Origin: Bifidobacterium choerinum
Lineage (GTDB): Bacteria; Actinomycetota; Actinomycetes; Actinomycetales; Bifidobacteriaceae
Reading direction: 5' to 3'
DNA length: 64,000 bases
Assembly (NCBI RefSeq): GCF_000741135.1
Contig: NZ_JGYU01000001.1
Span: forward strand, 62,001 to 126,000
A program made the position numbers and the translations under genes. Below, piece by piece: positions 59,733-64,000 of this stretch (position 1 is its first letter; the number at the start of each line of letters is the position of its first letter). The notes beneath the pieces were generated by a model. The model was given only the letters and a program-made list of their open reading frames with translations, did no database searches and was not told the origin of the DNA.

Positions 59733-60899
59733 TCAGCGATCGGTGATGTCGGCCCAGCAGCCGGTCGCGTCGAGTTCGGCGACGGTGCGTTCCGGGTCGT
59801 CGGTCAGGACGGTGATGTGTCCCATCTTGCGGTTGTGCTTCGCCTCGGCCTTGCCGTAGTCGTGCACATGCCATTCGGGATGCTCGGGGATCGCCGCGCG
59901 CGTCGGCCCGACATGCTGGCCGAGCACGTTGACCATGACGGCGGCCGGCGTCAGCGCCTGCGGCTGCGCGAGCGGCCAGCCGCAGATGCCGCGCACATGC
60001 AGGTCGTACTGGTCGAAGTCGCACGCCTCGATCGTGTAGTGTCCGGAATTGTGCGGGCGCGGCGCGAGCTCGTTGGCGATGAGCGTGCCGTCGGCGCACA
60101 CGAACAGCTCGATCGCGAGCGTGCCGGCCAGTTCGAAGCCCTGCGCGAGCGCAACGGCCAGTTCGCGGGCGCGCCGTTGCATGTCGGCATCCATCGGCGC
60201 CGGCATGATCGTCTTGTGCAGGATGTTGTCGCAGTGGATGTTGCGCACGACCGGGAAGGTCACGTAGTCCTCGCCGTTGCCGGACACGAGGATCGACGCC
60301 TCGTAGGCGAAGTCGACGAAGCCCTCGAGGATCGACGGCGGGAAGCCGTCGTCCGACCAGACCCGTTCGAGGTCGTCGGCGTCGTGCAGCACGATCTGGC
60401 CGTGGCCGTCGTAGCCGCCTTCGGCCGTCTTGAGCACGGCCGGGTAGCCGATCTTTTCGAGCGCGGCGTCCAGTTCGGCGCGGCTGTTCACCGGCGCCCA
60501 CGGCGCCGTTGCGATGCCGTGGTCGTTGATGAAGGTCTTCTCGGCGATGCGGTTCTGCGTCACGCGCAGCAGGTCGGTGCCCTGCGGGATCGCGACGCGG
60601 TCGCGCACGGCGTCAAGCGCGTCGGCGTCGACGTTCTCGAACTCGTAGGTGAGCACGTCGCTTCGTTCGGCGAGCGCGCGGATCGCGGCCGTGTCGTCGT
60701 AGTCGGCGACGATCTGGAAGTCGGCGACCTGCGCGGTCGGGCAGTCCTCGGTCGGGTCGAGCGTGCCGACGCGGAATCCCATGTATTTCGCGGACAGCGC
60801 CATCATGCGGCCGAGCTGGCCGCCTCCGACGATGCCGATCGTGGCGCCCGGCATGAGCGTGCTGGCGCTGCCGCCGGTTTCTTCAGACAAGCTTGGCAT
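59733..60899 (-). CDS. purK: N5-CAIR synthetase
   Basis: ATP-grasp enzyme that carboxylates AIR. 388 residues with [48 protein letters not shown], and [17 protein letters not shown]. It starts 17 bp inside the end of purE, so the two are coupled. Confidence 0.97.
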   Translation of the reverse strand: MPSLSEETGGSASTLMPGATIGIVGGGQLGRMMALSAKYMGFRVGTLDPTEDCPTAQVADFQIVADYDDTAAIRALAERSDVLTYEFENVDADALDAVRDRVAIPQGTDLLRVTQNRIAEKTFINDHGIATAPWAPVNSRAELDAALEKIGYPAVLKTAEGGYDGHGQIVLHDADDLERVWSDDGFPPSILEGFVDFAYEASILVSGNGEDYVTFPVVRNIHCDNILHKTIMPAPMDADMQRRARELAVALAQGFELAGTLAIELFVCADGTLIANELAPRPHNSGHYTIEACDFDQYDLHVRGICGWPLAQPQALTPAAVMVNVLGQHVGPTRAAIPEHPEWHVHDYGKAEAKHNRKMGHITVLTDDPERTVAELDATGCWADITDR

Positions 60900-61380
60900 T
60901 GGATTCGTCCACCTTCTCCTTGAGTTCCTCGCGGTAGTCGTCGAGCGCCGTGGCGAGCGCCGCGTCGTTCATCGACAGCATGCTCACGGCGAGCAGGCCG
61001 GCGTTCGTCGCTCCCGAGTTGCCGATCGCCGTCGTGGCGACCGGGATGCCGCCGGGCATCTGCACGATCGACAGCAGCGAATCCCAGCCGGAGAGCGCGT
61101 GCGACTGCACCGGCACGCCGATGACCGGCAGCGTCGTCTGCGCGGCGACCATGCCCGGCAGATGCGCCGCGCCGCCTGCGCCGGCGATGATGACCTTGAT
61201 GCCGTTGGCGCGCGCCGCATGCGCGAACTCGCCCATGAGTTCGGGTGTGCGATGCGCGGAGATCACCTGCTTGAGATACGGGACGCCGAATCGGTCGAGC
61301 ATCTCGCAGGCGTGCTTCATCGTCTCCCAATCGCTGGCCGATCCCATGATCACGGCCACTTCGGGCTTGCTGGCTGTCAT
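60883..61380 (-). CDS. purE: N5-CAIR mutase
   Basis: Class I PurE that converts N5-CAIR to CAIR. 165 residues from the ATG at 61380 with GGAGGT upstream (the frame is open further). Signature segments are [29 protein letters not shown] and [15 protein letters not shown]. First gene of purE-purK. A TACAGT hexamer about 60 bp upstream may be its -10. Confidence 0.97.
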   Translation of the reverse strand: MTASKPEVAVIMGSASDWETMKHACEMLDRFGVPYLKQVISAHRTPELMGEFAHAARANGIKVIIAGAGGAAHLPGMVAAQTTLPVIGVPVQSHALSGWDSLLSIVQMPGGIPVATTAIGNSGATNAGLLAVSMLSMNDAALATALDDYREELKEKVDESNAKLV

Positions 61381-61573
61381 TGTTACCTCCGCAATGATGT
61401 GGACGGGTGGTTTGCTGCGTGTTCCACTGTACGCCGACCCGGCGCACACGGCGTTCCACAGGGCCTGCGCCGTCTCACATCGCGGTGGGCGCGGCGGATA
61501 TCGCAGCCGCGACGTCCGTGCGTCGCATATGCCGCGCGCGGACGTCGTCGCGGACGTCGTCGCGCCCGTCGTC

Positions 61574-63433
61574 TCACGCCGTGCGCAGCAGCGTGCGGAT
61601 GCGCGCGACGATCGCATCGGACGTCATCCCGTAGCGCGAGTCGAGTTCGGCGAGCGGCGTGCGGTCGGTGAACTCCTTGTCGGCGCCGAAGTTGAGCACC
61701 CGCACGTCCGCGTCGGGCAGCATGTTCGCGTAGAACGCCGTGACCTTCTCGCCCCAGCCGCCTTCGAGCTGCGCGTCCTCGAGCGTGACGACGACGCGGT
61801 GGCGCGACGCGAGCGCCGTGAGCGTACGCTCGTCGAGCGTCGAGAACTGCAGCGGATCGATCAGCGTCGCGTCGACGTGCTCGCCGGCGGCGCCGTCGGC
61901 GAGCATGTCGACGACGGCCTTCGCCGTCGGGTACGCGTTGCCGAGTCCGAGCACGGCCACGTCGTGCCCGTCGTGTGCGATGCGGTAGCCGCTCCACGGC
62001 TCGTCCGCGTCGGTGCGCTGAGGCTCGGCCGTCGCCTCGGCGTCGAGCGTCCCGGCGCGCTCGGCGTCGAGGATCGCCTCGCCGGGCACGCGGATCAGCG
62101 TCGGCGCCGTGTTCGCCTGCGACGTCGCCCACGCGAGCATGTCGAGGAACATCCGCCGCGACGTCGGCGCAAGGCAGCGCAGTCCCGGGATGTTGCCGAA
62201 CATCGTGATGTCGAAGGCGCCCGAATGCGTGTTGTCGGCGTCGGAGATGCCGCCGCCGAAGGACAGCAATGTCACCGGCGCGCCGTTGATCGCGACCTCC
62301 TGCTGCAGCTGGTCGAAGGCGCGCTGGAAGAACGTCGCCGACGTGGCGACGACTGGCCGTCCGCCAGCCTTCGCGACGCCGGCCGCGAACGCGACCGCAT
62401 GCTCCTCGGTGATGCCGGTGTCCACGTAGTGTGCGCCGGCGTGCGCGCGGAACTCCTGCGTGATGCCGTTCGATCCGGGCGTCGCCGGCGAGACGACGAC
62501 GAGTCCCGGCTCGTCGCCGAAGCGCCGTTCGAGCGCCTCCATCGCGAGCCGTCCGTAGTATTTGCGCGCACCGAGCGGTTTGCCGGCGTCGCGCATCGGC
62601 GACTGCCAGTGGTTGGCCTCGCAGCGGCCCGCCGTCAGGCCGTGCGCGGCGTCCTCGGCGTCCATGCCGAGGCCTTTCGTCGTATGGATGTGCAGCACGA
62701 TCGGATGGTCGATGTCCTTGACGTCCTCGAAGGCGCGCACGAGCGCGTGCACGTCGTTGCCGTCCCCGACGTAGCGGTAGTCGAGACCGAACGCGCGGAA
62801 CAGGTTCGTGGCGCAGCGGCCGCGCGAGGAGCGCATCTCGGCGAGCGTCGCGTACATGCCGCCGTGGTTCTCGGCGATCGACATCTCGTTGTCGTTGAAC
62901 ATGATGATCAGGTTGCCGCCCTGCTCGGCGGCGTTGTTGAGCCCTTCGAAGGCGATGCCGGAGCTCAGCGCGCCGTCGCCGATGACGGCGACGACGTTGT
63001 TCGTCTGCGGCGTGCGCCCCTCCGCGCGCTGCATGTCGCGCTCCTTCGCCAGGCCGCAGGCGAGCGATATCGACGTGCCGGTGTGCCCCAGCACGAACAG
63101 GTCGTGCTCGCTCTCGTCGGGGTTCGTGAAGCCGCTCACCGTGTCGAACAGCGCGGGGTCGCGGAACGCCTGCGCGCGGCCCGTCAGCATCTTGTGCACA
63201 TAGCTCTGGTGGGAGACGTCGAAGACGATCTTGTCGAACGGAGACTCGAAGACGCGGTGCAGCGCGACGGTCGCCTCCACAAGGCCCAGGTTCGAGCCGA
63301 TATGGCCGCCGTGACGTTTGCCGAAATCGACGAGCGTGCCGCGGATCTGCGCACACAGGGCATCCAGTTCGCCCGCGCTGAGCCTCTTGACGTCCGCGGG
63401 TGCATGCATGTTCGCCAGAATGTCGCCGGTCAT
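61574..63433 (-). CDS. dxs: 1-deoxy-D-xylulose-5-phosphate synthase, variant type
   Basis: TPP-dependent enzyme of about 619 residues; ATG at 63433 chosen (the frame is open to 63718; the ribosome site is weak). TPP motif is [23 protein letters not shown]...FNDNEMS. Transketolase-type pyrimidine domain is [15 protein letters not shown]. The region [36 protein letters not shown] and [14 protein letters not shown] follows the divergent DXS form I recall from some Firmicutes, where classic DXS has DVGHQAYPHK. Product could feed isoprenoids, thiamine or pyridoxal. Confidence 0.87.
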   Translation of the reverse strand: MTGDILANMHAPADVKRLSAGELDALCAQIRGTLVDFGKRHGGHIGSNLGLVEATVALHRVFESPFDKIVFDVSHQSYVHKMLTGRAQAFRDPALFDTVSGFTNPDESEHDLFVLGHTGTSISLACGLAKERDMQRAEGRTPQTNNVVAVIGDGALSSGIAFEGLNNAAEQGGNLIIMFNDNEMSIAENHGGMYATLAEMRSSRGRCATNLFRAFGLDYRYVGDGNDVHALVRAFEDVKDIDHPIVLHIHTTKGLGMDAEDAAHGLTAGRCEANHWQSPMRDAGKPLGARKYYGRLAMEALERRFGDEPGLVVVSPATPGSNGITQEFRAHAGAHYVDTGITEEHAVAFAAGVAKAGGRPVVATSATFFQRAFDQLQQEVAINGAPVTLLSFGGGISDADNTHSGAFDITMFGNIPGLRCLAPTSRRMFLDMLAWATSQANTAPTLIRVPGEAILDAERAGTLDAEATAEPQRTDADEPWSGYRIAHDGHDVAVLGLGNAYPTAKAVVDMLADGAAGEHVDATLIDPLQFSTLDERTLTALASRHRVVVTLEDAQLEGGWGEKVTAFYANMLPDADVRVLNFGADKEFTDRTPLAELDSRYGMTSDAIVARIRTLLRTA

Positions 63434-63590
63434 GAGTCTGATCAGATCCTTACGGTCGCGTTCTAAGGACGCGGATGCGCGCCCCGGGAACCATATTATA
63501 GTGTGCCGGCCTCGAGGCGGTCCGCGCCGCGTTAGAATGGCGGATGGCGGGTGGACGACGTGGCCGCCCGAACGGACGTAAGGAGCCGCG

Positions 63591-64000
63591 ATGAGGGCCG
63601 TATACGCACAGAGCATCAATCCGGAACAGCCGTTGGAGGCGCTCGCGGTGGGCGAACTGCCGACGCCGAGGCTGCCATACGGATGGACGCGCATCAGGAC
63701 GCGCGCCGTCTCGGTCAACCATCACGACATCTGGTCGCTTCGCGGCGTGGGTCTCTTGGCGGACATGACGCCGATGATCCTCGGCACCGACGTGTGCGGC
63801 GTGCTCGAGGAGGAACCCGAGGGACGCACCGGGCTCAAGGCCGGCGACGAGGTCGTCGCATACACGGTCATCGGCGCCGACGGCGCGGGTGTGCCGGCCG
63901 GCGAGCACCGCACGATCCTGTCGGAGCGGTATCCGGGCACGATGGCCGACGAAACGCAGGTGCCGGCGGCGAATCTGTTCGCGAAGCCGGCGAACTGCAC
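63591..64000 (+). CDS. Zinc-type medium-chain dehydrogenase/reductase, 3' end off window
   Basis: First 136 residues of an MDR-superfamily protein. ATG at 63591 with AAGGAGC upstream. The N-terminal GroES-like domain is visible: MRAVYAQSINPEQPLEALAV, VSVNHHDIWSLRG (Asn-His-His-Asp in place of the catalytic Cys, so a quinone-oxidoreductase-like or non-catalytic-zinc form), LGTDVCGVLEEEP and LKAGDEVVAYTV. The nucleotide-binding domain lies beyond the window. It is divergent from dxs. Confidence 0.88.
   Translation, partial: MRAVYAQSINPEQPLEALAVGELPTPRLPYGWTRIRTRAVSVNHHDIWSLRGVGLLADMTPMILGTDVCGVLEEEPEGRTGLKAGDEVVAYTVIGADGAGVPAGEHRTILSERYPGTMADETQVPAANLFAKPANC

Noticed and set aside
61381-61573. 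ZTP-type riboswitch before purE
   Set aside because: No convincing match to the conserved ZTP core was found by eye; GC-rich repeats explain the apparent stems.

Overview
The window is high-GC chromosomal DNA of an actinobacterium, most likely Bifidobacterium or a close relative. The evidence is the efp-nusB-carA-carB-pyrF-like-gmk order, a short actinobacterial omega subunit, a degenerate actinobacterial-type PriA, the EF-P PGKGP loop, and a LexA box of the TCGAAC-N4-GTTCGA type. Species cannot be fixed from the sequence alone. No rRNA, CRISPR array, transposase or complete prophage was seen. One tRNA (His) is present.

Layout. 1-7 kb: priA (cut by the left edge and carrying a frame break), cfa, metK and rpoZ on the minus strand, then ilvD on plus. 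7-14.6 kb: a minus-strand operon efp-nusB-carA-carB-pyrF-like-gmk for translation, transcription and nucleotide synthesis. 14.8-16.3 kb: two poorly known plus-strand genes. 16.5-21 kb: the str operon rpsL-rpsG-fusA-tuf (minus) with a good promoter and a repeat-rich upstream region, followed by tRNA-His. 22-25 kb: a membrane protein, a threonine-aldolase-like enzyme and a glycosyltransferase. 25.3-31.4 kb: purT, purC, purL.

31.4-48 kb is the accessory part and the most interesting. It starts with a repeat-rich intergenic stretch. It then holds an SPFH (YdjI-like) protein with a SHOCT tail, a PH/GRAM-like protein ending in a zinc ribbon, two paralogous four-helix membrane proteins, three membrane proteins sharing a new N-terminal domain, an XRE regulator with a palindrome in its promoter, a coiled-coil protein, a DUF4230-like membrane protein, a GTPase with a DUF697-like domain, and a secreted or anchored helical protein. 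I infer an envelope-stress or membrane-remodelling module. The island ends with an SOS-controlled YolD-UmuC translesion operon.

48.3-52.4 kb: purF, purM, purD. 52.5-59 kb: a divergent cell-envelope locus (LTA-synthase-like sulfatase-fold enzyme; membrane esterase; MprF-like DUF2156 protein). 59-64 kb: a Fur-family regulator, purE-purK, a variant DXS, and the start of a medium-chain dehydrogenase. Eight purine genes (purT, C, L, F, M, D, E, K) thus lie in one 36-kb stretch, with the island between purL and purF. GAR formylation would be by the formate-dependent PurT.

The most notable points are a PyrF homologue without its catalytic lysine, the SPFH/GTPase membrane island with its paralogue families and candidate operator sites, a degenerate secretion-ATPase-like protein, the priA frame break, and several unexplained intergenic repeat or terminator structures.
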